DNA from: Liolophura sinensis
Taxonomy: Eukaryota; Mollusca; Polyplacophora; Chitonida; Chitonidae
Assembly (NCBI RefSeq): GCF_032854445.1
Contig: NC_088299.1
Location: 16,421,608 to 16,485,607, forward strand
Length of the DNA: 64,000 nt
Direction: 5' to 3'
Made by a program: the position numbers and the translations under genes. This document shows, piece after piece, positions 36,323 to 49,300 of this stretch (its first letter is position 1; every line of letters starts with the position of its first letter). The notes beneath the pieces are model-generated. The model worked only from the letters and a program-made list of their open reading frames with translations, was not told where the DNA came from and did no database searches.

Positions 36323-37318
36323 CTAAATATCTATAACAAATGCCAAAATATGCCCAAAAATGCGAAAAACTTTTTTCATTCTTGTGGTATATTTTCATAT
36401 ATTTTTTTAATAACCCCTTTATTTTATGCATATTTTCCTTCAGCAATTGGGAAATGGCGTATCAATGTAGATACACGTGTTCATACAGGCCACTTAATCT
36501 CTAGACTGACCACTGAGGCCTGGGTAAAATTGTAGTTCAAAGCCATTTTTACACTCCATGAAAAAAATCTCAGAAGCTATTTTATGTGTTAGGCCACATC
36601 GTACACTCATTATGACAAATAAAAAGCAAGCTTGTCTGTGTCCTTTAAGCTCCATATAATGAAATCCACCCAATTCTAAAATAAGCACACACCCAGAAAA
36701 TAAATAACAAAAACTGATTCATAACCATTACATACAAGGTAAAACAAAAGTGCGGTAGTAAACAGAAGTACTACAAAGCAGAAAAACTGGTTAAGAACTG
36801 GGTTTGAACTCACCACCTGTGAGACTGGTTCCAGTCCTGATTCTCTCAGCTGACATAATGTTATCCTCCTGATCAAACAGAGTAAGGTCAAACTGCTTGT
36901 TATCATTGTGGGTATCAACAACCTAATTCAGATTCAGAATACCTTTTTCCTTCTCCTATTCTTTTTAATATTCCCTTCTTAATGCAGGCTCAAAAAGTTA
37001 GTTTGCTTAAATTCACACCTGACAAAATTCCATTAATTAGAAAACTAAAATGTCCCCTGCACAAGAACGTGAACCTGTAGCATCTCGTATTGAAATACAG
37101 AAGATAACACACACGTAGAGATAAATATAACAGCACTATGGGTACAGTGTATTTATTGTTATCCAGCTAAACCTTAATTAATCTTAACCCATGCCTGTAA
37201 GCACTCATATACAATGATTATGGTAGCCTAATGTATTAAATCTTCTTACAACCACTTGTATAGAAACTGAACGTTCAGTTGTATTAAACGTATTAATTAT
37301 CACAATTGCACCTGTTAG
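36323..37318. other. No gene seen; possible tRNA-like remnant
   Basis: Unassigned DNA. On the minus strand at 36785-36890, CAGCTGAGAGAATCAGG and GGTGAGTTCAAACCC have the order and spacing of tRNA A and B boxes. This could be the head of an old SINE; no true tRNA cloverleaf is evident. Confidence 0.3.
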
Positions 37319-37667
37319 AATGAATGAATGAGTACTTGGGGTTTAAGGTCGTGCTTAGCAATTTTTCTGTCATATGACGACGAAGAGTCATTATATGTGA
37401 GGAGTATATATACTGTGTCTTCTTGTGGTCTTGGACAGTTAGCATGCTGCCAAAGTGATGCTGCCCCTGAAATATCATGCCAAAGACACCACACACGACA
37501 CTTCACCTAGTCACATTATACTGACACCGGGCCAACCAGTCCTGTTTCCTTGCTCTACCATCTCAGTGCTGAGCACCAAGTGAGGCATGCAGCAGTATGC
37601 ACCATTTTTAAAGTCTTTTGGTTTGATTCCAGTCTAACGACTTTGAGGCGGACGCTGTAACCATTAG
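37319..37667 (-). mobile_element. SINE-B, near full length (second subfamily)
   Basis: The + strand shows the tail side first (GAATGAATGAGTACTTGGGG, TCATATGACGACGAAGAGTC). It then passes CTAGTCACATTATACTGACA to the head (AGGCGGACGCTGTAACCATT). The head is tRNA-like on the minus strand. It joins head to head with the SINE-A that follows. Confidence 0.85.
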
Positions 37668-37930
37668 GCCTCCAAGTGGCTCTGTTGGTTAGCTAGAGGA
37701 GCATCATGACCCAGGAGCCTCTCACCAATGCGGTCGCTGTGAGTTCAAGTCCAGCTCATGCTGGCTTCCTCTCCGGTGATAAGTGGGAAGGTCTGCCAGC
37801 AACCTGCAGATGATAGGGGGTTTTACCCGGGCTGTGCCCAGTTTCCTTTCACTATAATGCTGGCTGCCGTCGTCTAAGTGGAATATTCTTGAGTACGGCG
37901 TAAAATACCAACAAATAAAATAAATAAATT
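37668..37930 (+). mobile_element. SINE-A, near full length
   Basis: Head CTCTGTTGGTTAGC, then CTCACCAATGCGGTCGCTGT, GGTCTGCCAGCAACCTGCAG, ATTCTTGAGTACGGCGTAAA and an AATAAAATAAATAAA tail. Its head abuts the head of the minus-strand SINE-B, the two sharing GGCCT at the junction. Confidence 0.9.
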
Positions 37931-38160
37931 AGGCCAACAAAGCAATGTTTGATGAAACAGGAAAACACCCTCAAATAAAGTATAACCTGTTCCAATCTTA
38001 CATCTCTCCCAAGTCAGCCATATTATTGATTTGGTGTAACACTTACAGTATTACAATTCTTCAAATTAATTAAGTTCATTTCATGTTACAAATGCAGTCT
38101 GCCTACTGTACATTCTTCTCATTCAAATTAGTTAGTGAATGTTTAACAGTCCCATAGTAA

Positions 38161-39235
38161 ATCCAACCGATTCAACTTATGACTTGATGTTACATCCATG
38201 GTACATCAAACTGATTCAACTTATGACTTCATGTTACATCCATGGTACATCAAACTGATTCAACTTATGACTTCATGTTACATCCACAGTACATCAAACT
38301 CATTCAACTTATGGACTTGATGTTACATCCATGGTACATCAAACTGATTCAACTTATGACTTCATGTTACATCCACAGTACATCAAACTGATTCAACTTA
38401 TGACTTCATGTTACATCCATGGTACATCAAACTGATTCAACTTATGACTTCATGTTACATCCACAGTACATCAAACTGATTCAACTTATGACTTCATGTT
38501 ACATCCACAGTACATCAAACTCATTCAACTTATGACTTCATGTTACATCCATGGTACATCAAACTCATTCAACTTATGACTTCATGTTACATCCACAGTA
38601 CATCAAACTGATTCAACTTATGACTGGATGTTACATCCATGGTACATCAAACTGATTCAACTTATGGCTTGATGTTACATCATGGTACATTAAACTGATT
38701 CAACTTATGGCTTGATGTTACATCCATGGTACATCAAACTGATTCAACTTATGACTTCATGTTACATCCACAGTACATCAAACTCATTCAACTTATGACT
38801 TCATGTTACATCCATGGTACATCAAACTCATTCAACTTATGACTTCATGTTACATCCACAGTACATCAAACTGATTCAACTTACGACTTCATGTTACATC
38901 CACAGTACATCAAACTGATTCAACTTATGACTTCATGTTACATCCACAGTACATCAAACTGATTCAACTTATGACTTCATGTTACATCCACAGTGCATCA
39001 AAAGATTCAACTTATGACTTGATGTTACATCCACAGTACATCAAATTGATTCAACTTATGACTTCATGTTACATCCACAGTACATCAAACTGATTCAACT
39101 TATGACTTCATGTTACATCCACAGTACATCATACTGATTCAACTTATGACTTGATGTTACATCCATGGTACATCAAACTGATTCAACTTATGACTTGATG
39201 TTACATCCAGGGTACATCAAACTGATTCAACACAC
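38161..39235. repeat. 44-bp minisatellite, about 24 units
   Basis: Units contain GATTCAACTTATGACTTCAT, GTTACATCC and either ATGGTACATCAAACT or ACAGTACATCAAACT. GTACATCAAA recurs every 44 bases (38201, 38245 and onward). The ATGG and ACAG variants alternate in patches. Decayed units extend to about 39.3 kb. Confidence 0.93.
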
Positions 39236-40377
39236 TGACTTACTGTTGCTCCAAGAGTATATCCAACTGAATCAAATTATTGATTTGATGTGCAAACTTG
39301 AGAATCCCACTCAATCATCTTACTGTTTTAAATTTACACGTTAAGTATCCAGCGTCGTTAAACTTGAAAATCAAATTAAAAAAGTGAATGTTACACATGG
39401 AGTATTCAACTTTGTATTTTAATATTTAACCTTGAATATTGCTTTCATTAATCATACTGGTTTTGTGTATACTGTACAACTGGAATGTCCCAACAATAAT
39501 TTAACATTAATTGAATGTGTAATTAATGCTGTACACAAACAGCATCTCATGTACAGGCACGTACATCTTTGTGATTTCATGTTGTTTCATGCTTTTGATA
39601 TGCAATGCACATATTTACTGTAATTCCCCTGAAGTTTAGTATATACATGTATAAATGCATTTTCAGAACATGTAAAAACGTTAAAATAACACTTGCAGTT
39701 CTGATGCCAACAATAAGTCTTTCTGATAAGAAATTTAATAAAACTTCTTTTAGCCAGCCCTATTACATGTAGATAATGAATCGATCAGAATCAAGCAAAA
39801 TGTGTGAATGATTTGAAAAATGCGAAACTTTAGGTGAAGGACAGTATATGCCATATAGGATAGATATGGTTTAGAATACTTGATAATATAACAGAAAATG
39901 TAATAAAAAAGAAAAGGGTGCTAAAGTCAGGTTAATTTAAAGCCTCTTGGCCTGGTTTTCCAAAACTGTATCAAGATTCAAGCTTGGTATGACCTTATGT
40001 ATTACGAAGGGAGTGGTAGAAACATATTAGTCTGAATTAACTATCAATGCACTTGTGAAAAAAACTCCTGACATGATCAATCAACGTGAGAGCAGGTGTG
40101 CTAAGTGTGGTATTCATCTAATTCAAAGATTGAACATTTAAGATTTACAGTGCAGGTAAAGATTGACAGTGCATGCATAAAGATGGATTACAAGTCTCTG
40201 ACAGAGTTAAAGCTGGCCCAACAGGTAAGGGGAGACTACTGTGTAAGGTTACAGTAGAGATGCCCTTAAACTGCACCTCACAGTCAGAGAATGTCACAGT
40301 AAAGCCGTCAGAGATTAGCTTTAATACAGATGTTTTTCACAAAAGAGGTTGTATCTATTTCCATACTTTTCAGACAA
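39236..40377. other. No gene seen; AT-rich unassigned DNA
   Basis: After decayed edges of the 44-bp array the sequence is unique and AT-rich. Confidence 0.45.
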
Positions 40378-40922
40378 GAGGGTGTCAGGTACCTTGATTT
40401 TCACACAGAAGGGTCTCAGCCTCTCTGGTGCCTTGGGCTCCATATAAGAGGGTGTCAGGAACCATGAGTTTCACATAAGAGGGTGTGTCAGGTACCTTGA
40501 GTTTCACATAAGAGGGTGTGTCAGGTACCTTGAGTTTCACAAAAGAGGGTGTGTCAGGAACCTTGAGTTCCACAAAAGAGGGTGTGTCAGACACCTTGAG
40601 CTTCACACGAGAGGGTGTGTCAGGAGCCTTGAGTTCCACAAAAGAGGGTGTGTCAGGTACCTCGAGCTTCACATAAGAGGATGTGTAAGGTACCTTGAGT
40701 TTCACACAAGGGGGTGTGTCAGGTACCTTGAGTTTCACACAAGAGGGTGTGTCAGGAACCTTGAGTTCCACAACAGAGGGTGTGTCAGGTATCTTGAGCT
40801 TCACACAAGAGGATGTGTCAGGTACCTTGAGTTTCACACAAGAGGGTGTGTCAGGTAATTTCAGTTTCACACCAGAGGGCGTGTCAGGTAACTCGAGTTT
40901 CACACAAGACAGTGCGTAAGGT
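40378..40922. repeat. 33-bp minisatellite, about 16 units
   Basis: The unit is AGAGGGTGTGTCAGGTACC plus TTGAGTTTCACACA. With 33 bases (11 codons) it gives open frames on both strands, including 172 codons on the minus strand repeating KLKVPDTPSCV. A repeat-protein exon is conceivable but nothing flanking supports it. Confidence 0.9.
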
Positions 40923-41684
40923 AGATTTACAGGTGTGACATCATAGTTTCAACCAGATTCCCATGCCATATCCATGAGTACTGGTATGGGGCAAACAATC
41001 GTACAAATAAATAACACAGCTTAATAGTAGCATTCATGTTTTCATTCTAGAAATGAATGTTTTCTATGATAAATGCACTGAACTGAATTTATTAAAATTT
41101 CAAACTAATGTGTCAGTTTAATCTTAGAAATCACACATATATGCATGCTAAATTGAATCCCATTACCCTCGACCGTTTCCATATTACATATAAAGAAGAC
41201 GGTCAAAGAATATAAATCTCATGTTTTATTCCCTTTCGTGCGCATGCAAAACACTTGTTCGATGAGGTGCATAGAACGGACCAGTCTGTTATAAAATGGG
41301 ACAATAATAGATAGATACTTAGAAGTAACAGAAGTAATGTCTGGCGATACTTCCGTCCGTCCTCGATAAAAGCTATTGTGATGTTATAATGTCACAGAAA
41401 GGTTATACATATGTAATCAGTATATGGCGAACAATTTGCAAATTTGTATTTTATATCCAGTGAATGCAACTACATCCCAGAAAGATTGAACACATACAAT
41501 GCACTAACCAGTATGCTGCACATTATATGTAAGCAGTGTTCATTTCACTGTGAGAAATGTGTCATTGTTGAAAATTCAAGCAGACCAGTACAAACGAATG
41601 TTTCACCATTCAAAACATTTCACAGATTATTTTCAACAGCCGCATTTGCCATCAGTGTGATGTTCATTTGAACTGAAATCAGTG
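40923..41684. other. No gene seen; unassigned DNA
   Basis: AT-rich unique sequence without exon-like content. Confidence 0.45.
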
Positions 41685-42395
41685 ACTATACAGACTGATA
41701 CCCCTTTTGTCCAGAAACAATGGTTTTGCCATGTGTGCATTTCGTTACATAGCCTGAGAGCTATGTGGGCCAATTCTGGTATAATGCTTAGCTACCTCCT
41801 CATTCTATTCTGATGCAGGCACGTTACATTTGTCCTGAATACACTTAAAGCACGGAAATTCTGATAGGTAAAATTCTACTATTATTCTACACCATTACCT
41901 TGAGACAATTGCAAATTCGCACCTCCTCAGTAAAATGGCTTTGTCTGTCAAAACTGACAGCCAGCTAGTGTCATGTAACAATAACTGTGAATAACATCAC
42001 ATGACTGGACAGGTTAAGCTAGTGACACCGGTGTTTCCATATTAGGAACAACCCAATTCCTTAGGTCATGATGTTGATATGGCATGTAGGTGTAAGTCAC
42101 AACTGTGAATTATCTTGGATTTACTGGTCGTAAAGGCTACAGAATGTGGAAAAAAATTTGCAGAGGAACAGAGAATGTCTTGGTGAACACACTTTATTAG
42201 GGTTTTTCCCAGTTAATGCATGTAGTGGACCATTTTGCAAAGATTTTTGTTGTGCAGAGTTTAGCACTAGGCTCTCCGTGCTAAGGCTGTTCTTAAATAC
42301 CGATATTTTAACCTGGAAGACTCCTAAGCTGTGATCTATGCCTAGCCCCATATTAAAAGATCACAGCTGAGATCCTTGGCTATGAAATAATGTTT
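41685..42395 (-). mobile_element. Unnamed dispersed element D, copy 1
   Basis: Read on the minus strand this stretch aligns, block after block, with 49396-50240 on the plus strand. Shared landmarks include AGCCAAGGATCT, GGCATAGATCACAGCT, AGTCTTCCAGGTTAAAAT, AATTTGCA.TTGTCT, GTGTATTCAGGA and CTCTCAGGCTATG. Near one end an 11-bp inverted repeat (AGCTGTGATCT at 42327, AGATCACAGCT at 42358) can form a hairpin with a 20-base loop. No protein is encoded. The class is unknown to me; it is probably a non-autonomous transposon. Confidence 0.7.
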
Positions 42396-43130
42396 CCTTG
42401 CAGCCTTATAGTTAATGAGGTGGACAAGGTAAAAACAAAGAAACAAAAAAACAAACAAAAAAAAAACATAAAGTAACCTGGTCCATCTTAGTGAATATAC
42501 AACTGCCGCTAAACACCCATAATGGGAACATTATTTTTTAAATCGGAATGTTTTAAAGGCTGTCATTAGAGTAAACTTATGAGAACTGATTTTCTATAAA
42601 GAGGAGTTGACATACTTCTCCACGGTTTATCTAGATTTCCCACACAATGCTAAACATTACTTTTCCAAAGTTAAACGCATTCAAAACAGTGCGATTCTGC
42701 ATGCGAAAACGTCGGATTTACATATACTTCAAGATCTGTTTATGCTTTCGCGGGTAAAAAAACTGGATGTGACACGTGCACATGTTGTGCTAAAATTCTG
42801 CAACAATCCGCAGTAACAAATAAAAAATATATCCCATTAGCTTATTTTCTTAAGTCAAGGAACGGCTTGATGTAGCAAAGGCAAATGTTTTTCCCTGTCA
42901 AATAACCTTGTTTTCTTCTCAACGCCTTCCATCCATCGTCCGACACCTGTCAAATAATAGACGGACTATTTTTCTCCTAGCTCAGCAAACGGACTCGTAC
43001 ATTGTTATGTAGAGTGTAAAAAGGATTGAGAGAAAGGTACTAGTCACGCGGTGTAGCATCCCACTCAAAATGTACCCTATAAATTTTAAAATTAACACAA
43101 ACATCAAAAATGTAAGCCCGTAGATTTTGT
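42396..43130. other. No gene seen; region upstream of SS18
   Basis: Unique AT-rich DNA upstream of the SS18 first exon. No divergent gene could be recognised. Confidence 0.4.
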
Positions 43131-43303
43131 AGTTTTCATTTCTGAACGAAATCAAATGGTTGTATAAATGCAGTGATAAAGCGAAAGGGGTTTAAAATTA
43201 ACAACGGTAAATCTTCAGTGCGGACATCCAAAAACCACTTCCTGGCGGAAAACAGGAAAAAAAAGTGTGATAATAATACGCTTCGAAATTTATCGCGGAA
43301 AAG
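43131..43303 (+). promoter_or_regulatory. Candidate SS18 promoter and 5' UTR
   Basis: Directly upstream of the SS18 start codon. It contains an ETS-type site, ACTTCCTG, at 43237-43244. An in-frame stop (TAA at 43274) lies ten codons before the ATG, fixing 43304 as the first in-frame Met. No TATA box stands out and the transcription start is not visible. Confidence 0.35.
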
Positions 43304-43375
43304 ATGTCTATGGTTTTCGCGCCCCAAAACCAGAGGGGTAAAAACCCTCCTCCAAGTCACGCAACAATACAGAAG
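43304..43375 (+). CDS. SS18 exon 1
   Basis: Twenty-four codons starting MSMVFAPQNQRGK and ending HATIQK, the family N-terminus (vertebrate proteins start MSVAFAAPRQRGKG and reach AIQK at the same exon end). A purine at -3 gives a good start context. The donor is GTATGA, phase 0. Several longer frames overlap it in the other phases and are spurious. Confidence 0.9.
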
Positions 43376-46300
43376 GTATGAGATAACATCCATTTGCCCT
43401 GATTTATTGAATGTAAAAGTGGCCGACTTATAAGCAGACAACCATTGTTGTTGTTGTTGATGCTACATGTTCACGTTTTCATCTTTCTCAGTGTGTGACA
43501 GTCTAGTTATCATGATTCTAGATGGGAGTTGGGCGGGTGAGGGGTAGCAATTCGGAATTTGGATTTATTAGATGATAGTTGTGTAAGTAGATCAGTATCT
43601 GAGTGTTGGAAGTGTGTCAGGGTATTGTGGGGAGCTTTTTCGTGATGATTTTTTGGATAAAATTTTTGGATGAAAACTGAATTGCAGTTGATATATGGGT
43701 AACAAGCCGAAGTAGTCAGCAGTGATTTTCACGATGAAGATGGCTAATAAGATGGCTTAATTGTGCCGACACGGGCTGAGTAAGTGGATTCAAGCCGTGT
43801 TGTACCGGCCCGGATAGCACAGTTGGTAGAGCGTCCGCTTCGGGACCGGTAGATCCAGGATCAATCCTTGGTCGAGTCACACCTAAGACTTTAAAAGAGG
43901 AAGTTGTAACTTCCTCGCTTGGCGTTCAGCATGAAGGGGATAGTGCAACGACTGGTTGACCCGTATCAGTATAATGGCTCGGGCGGGGCGGCTTACTTGC
44001 CTTCGGTAAGTCGTCTCAGTGATGCAGCACTAAATAAAAGAGCGGTGGAAATCCGTCCTGCAACAAGGAGGCACATTACACGTGCATGCACCCTAATGAT
44101 TCCTTCGTCGTCATATGACTGAAAAATTGTTGAGTACGACGTTAAACCCCAAGCACTCACTCACTCACTCAAGCCGTGTTGCTTTCCAGACCTACAGTGT
44201 TTATACACAGACCGCCATCACAGAAGATTTGAGATCAAGCATCCTTTTAACACGTAATGCTAATCACATAACCATCTCTTTTCAACATCTTTATGGTCAG
44301 TCAGGCAGAATCAGGTCAGTCTGGCTGCCTCATTAAATCTGCATGTTGACCTGCATAACTCAAGCACAGAGCCCTGTCCGCTTAGCTTATGCAGTGTGAT
44401 GTTATCGTATATTTACAATTTACAGATTCTTTGTATCACAAAAAACACAGCATACAGTGAAAAAAATACAGTGTATAGCAATCAAACTTCGCACATGTAT
44501 CGGTTTTTATATAGGGAGCAGACAACTGTTTGGATTAATTACTGAATCTACGCTTTGAATTTACTATTTCTGATTTAAATTAGTTTAGTAATGGACGGGT
44601 GTATATCTCTGTGGGCCAAGAAATCATTGTGACAAATGGAAACTGATTCATGTAGATCTTAAATTTTGTACTAACAGGCTCAAATGGAAGATTTTTGCAT
44701 CAAACCTATGTCATCAAAATATCCCCAGGAGTGCCCTCTTTTTAATTGGGCACGTATTGTTCTACTGATACATTGTTGCAACAGTAGAGGCACTTGCATT
44801 GTCAGACCTGTGCATTTTCCAAATACATACTGGGAAGTTCATATACAAAGACAAGGCTGATATTTCGCCCTAACACTGCATGCAACACAACATGATCTTG
44901 GCTCCCCACTGCCTGAAGTCTTAAGTGTTTTGCGGGCAATGTAAATTAGGGCAAATCTATTCAGTAATCTGAGGCGAGGCTCCCATGGGTGCTTACAACA
45001 TAGCCAAGCATAAAGTGTACCTGTATGGACGATTTTCTAGTGCTTCTTTGTTTAACATAACAACCAACAACTGAACATTGATGGTTCCCCACTCTTTTAT
45101 TATAATTATACATGTATTCTTTGTATCACAATTATAATTCTGATTCATGTAATTCATGTATTTCTGATCAGGATAATCCCTTTCTTTTTTGAAGACATGT
45201 AGGGCTTGTAACTGTTTCAGAATGTACCTCTAGTCTGAACAGCATAAGCCTCATGTCTGTATTTTACATGTTTATTTTTGATATAATGTTTGTTAGTTCC
45301 TTTCTTTTGTTTAGTATAGCAACCAACAACTGAACATGCATCACCATGGTTTATATCTGTTTTATTTTACATTTTGTGTCTCTTATCAGGATAATATACT
45401 TGTAAAAGTGTGTACCAACAAATAAAAATTAAACTTTATATGTATATGTATATTTCATACATACTTTCACGTTCACAAAATTACCGGTAGCTAAAGTGGA
45501 ATTAAACTCAATACCAGGTTAAAGTCGACAAATAAAATATAAGTTAACTCCATCTAACCAGAAAAAAACAACTCAATTTTAAGTTTCTGGTTGTGAAGAT
45601 TTGGACTTCTATGAATGCTTGGTACACCAGTGTACATTCCAGTCTCCAAGACCAAAATGTTGTCAATTTCAAGCCTATTCACCATTGTGACCCGTCAGAC
45701 AGATGTGGCCCCATCTGTAAGGTCATCCCTGGCCTTCCTTACCTTCAGGTGTAGAAAAGGGGCTCCTTACCTTCAGGTGTAGAAAAGGCCCTCCTTACCT
45801 TCAGGTGTACAAAAGGCCCTCCTTACAGTACAAGTTCTGTCAAAAGGCTCAATGCCACAAAACCAATGAGAGCACACCAATAGTATGCCCTTATTGTTAA
45901 TATGTCAACAATTAGTCATCTCAGAAGACGTCATGACGGCTAATCGCCTGCATGCCCAGCGCCAGATGCACGACCATCGACCAAGACCGCCATATTCGCC
46001 TCCTCAAATGGCAGATGTAGGCGGTACTGAAGTGTGGAATTTCCCAGACTGACCATTTACCATTTTATGTACGCTTCATCACTTATGGAAAAGTATTGCT
46101 AAGTGCCATTCCCCCCCCCCCCTCCCCCCGAAAAAAAAGCACTAGTGAAAGGAATTTGATAACGCAGTTAATTTTATCAAAATATTGTGTGTTGCATGTA
46201 TATTTTTGTTCAGTATAAATGTAACAATTCAGCACGCAAACGTATTTCAGCAGTAGACTTTACTGATAATTGCCTGACATAAAGCTCCTGTAAAATGCAG

Positions 46301-49300
46301 TTGGAAGGTTTCCAAATGTCACACACATGGTATTTCATCATCCCATTTCAGAAGAGTTCCATATTCACTCAACAAAGTAACTGTGCAAGAGTTGTTCTTC
46401 CATTTTCGAATAGATACTATTTCTATTTATTTTCTATTCATTAAAGAACAGCTTATTGCCAATGAGCAGACAAAGATTGGTTATTCAAGACCCATCACTA
46501 AATAATATGTTTTCAAGGTCACTGAGGGAGGAAAGGTCAAAATGAAGGTTGGTAAGCTCACAGACGGGTGTGTCCACTTCAAGCATCAACGATTTCTGTG
46601 CATCTCCGTCTCATTGAGGTCACCAGACGAGCAAGGAATGCTTGCAGAATCTCCGCCAAAGTCCTGGTTAGGTCTCTAGCCATAGCGTCATCATTTTTTT
46701 GCTGGCGTCATTGCATTTGAATGTTCTTGTCTCCCGAGCCAAATGCGGGCCAATTTTGAAAATCCTCAGCATTCAAGTTATAGTCAACAATGAAAACAAG
46801 AGGAATACTGGCAACGCAGGCTTCAAGTCAGAATGGGAAAGGTGGAAGTGTGATTCATCACCAGTGTGGGCAGCATCCGACATGTATGTCTTTCCCACTT
46901 CAACCTTGCTTGATGATGATGTGTTGTCAACGATGGACATATTGCAGGACGACATGCGCGAAACTCACTCTCCTGCAGACGATTTCTTGCGGTGTGTCAA
47001 ACGAATCCACCGATCTTGCGAAGGCGTCATTACTCATGGACGTCTGAGTGCAGACAATCCCTTGCATCCTGAAAACTTCTCTGGCACCAGGCAAGTGCTG
47101 CTATAGTGTTTCTGTGACAGTGCATCAGCCTCAAGACCTCCTGTTGCCTTAGTCCTGCAGCAAACAGACCAACTGCCTGTATCTCATTACCTTCATTTTA
47201 TGTCAGTCTTGACACATTGACATAATGCCTTCATGACTGAATGGTTGAAGATTTGCAATGGCTTAAGTGTAAAGATCCAATGGCACACAAAACTGCCAAA
47301 AAAGAGTATGCACACTTGCAGGATCGCTAAATCTTCGCCACATGGCAAGTGTAATGCATATTTAATTATGTGAATGTGAGGTCACCTGTAATGGATATTA
47401 ATGTAGGTATTCAAATTCTGCAAACCGTAATGCACAGTATTTTTTTTTTAACCAAGTATATTTTCCCGTCATTTTCAATTTGAAATCGGTCAGTGATAGA
47501 TAAGATGTAAACACACTGGGAGTAAGGTTTTGGAACTACCACATGTTCAAACCTTGTTCTAACCTTGTTGTGACAAGCTAAAAAAAAAAGTAAAAGCTAG
47601 AGTGAAAAATAAGTGACTACGGGTTAAAAATATTTTCTTGAACATTCTCCTACTAGAAAAGATAGGTTGCATTGATGTAGTAAATGTTGCATGTCCTTAA
47701 TAAACATTAGGTACACCTAATCATATCTGAAGACTTTGAAATCAGAAAATTTGACACTACCTGGCCTGAAGCTCAGTCTAAGAGTAGGTGAAGTACTGGA
47801 CTGCACAGTGTGTGTATAATGTGGTGATAATACATCTAACATGGTGCTGGATGGGTTTTCATGTCTGGTGTCATCGGCATGGTGTTCCAGTAAGGCAGCA
47901 CCATGAATATATCAGCATTGGACCTGGTCTCCTAGTGTGAGATAACATCATAATATGACCACAGTAACGTTGAAAAGACATTAAACCCCAATCAAACCAT
48001 TTTACACGTGCGAACACACTTACTCGCTCACACAAGGCTGTGAAAACATTCTCTAAATAACGTGGGAGATAATGCAAAACTCTGCATCACGGCCTCGTAA
48101 GTCCAAAACCATGATTTTGTTGACGGTCACGGATTCAATTGATATATGCTGTTCACATTGTTCGGTTTTCTTACATGCTATAATTTTCGGACTATTATCA
48201 GCCGTACTTGTGTGAATATTGTCAGGTGTTGTTCATATCCATATGTCCCTATGCTGTCTTCCCATGTCATCTTTCACCTCATTGCTGCTTGCCGCTGCCT
48301 CATACAAGTGAGGAGCCCAATGTCCGTGGTCTGGAAATTATTGTGTAGTCAGAAGGAAAGCAACTTTTGTAAGTTCACATTAGTGTATACAGCAAAATTT
48401 GATGTAACGGATATGCATGTACGTGTACACTTGTTTATATTGTAGAGGTGTAGATTTTAATATTAGGAATATCATTTGTCTGCTTTTTCTTCAAAGAAGA
48501 AAATAACAAATATGTACGTTTTGTGTTTCAGTTGTTGGATGAAAACAGCCAGCTGATACAGGCAATCACTGATTATCAGAACAAAGGCAAGGCAGCAGAG
48601 TGTGTCCAGTAAGTTGAAACAGTGGGAACTGTTATGACAATCGCATTAACAATATATGTTCTCAACCTGATGGTATAATCAGGTAAACTCCTACTTCTCC
48701 ATTGAATACTGTTTACACTATGATTGAAGTAGTTTATCATCACAATGATTGATTCAAAAATCTATTTCTTATTTGGGAGCCGGGGGACTCCATGGCTGAG
48801 AGGTTTAGCACACCAGCATGGAGCAATGACCCAGGAGCCTCTCATCAATGCAGTTGCAGTGAGTTAAAGTTCAGCTCATGCTGGCTTCCTCACTAACCAT
48901 ATGTGATGGTCATGGGTTCCCCTGGGCTCTGCCAAGTTCCTGCCATCATGTATGTAATGCTGGCGGCCGTCGTATAAGTGATATATTCTTGAGTGTGAAT
49001 TAAAACACTAATTAAAAATAATAAATATTTTGAAGCCATTTGGCAATAGAAAACATCACTCGCTTAGTCAGCAGCTGATAAAGTGTATTTACTGGCCGTA
49101 ACATTTCAGTCTGTCATCATTCGTGAGTTACCAACCTTTTAAGCCCAGAATGACAATGCTGATATATTTATGTATTAAGGCTCTTTGATTTAGGAGAATG
49201 TCTCGAAAAAAATGACTGTATGTGCCGCTGTTTGAATTACCTTCCTTGAATGTGCTTTTTTGTGTTTTTTTCCCTTTTTCAGATACCAGCAGGTTCTTCA

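Noticed and set aside
36785-36890. tRNA gene on the minus strand
   Set aside because: A- and B-box-like words are present but no full cloverleaf can be drawn; more likely a SINE head remnant.
40385-40903. 172-codon minus-strand frame repeating KLKVPDTPSCV
   Set aside because: 33-bp minisatellite; the opposite strand is also open and no exon borders fit.
43173-43433. 86-codon plus-strand frame over SS18 exon 1
   Set aside because: Different phase from the SS18 start; the real coding frame is 43304-43375 followed by a splice donor.
43919-44336. Two short plus-strand frames
   Set aside because: The first lies inside the intact SINE-B insertion and the second starts inside it.
46699-47106. 135-codon plus-strand frame
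   Set aside because: Lies antisense to a Tc1-like transposase relic; no family motif on the plus strand.
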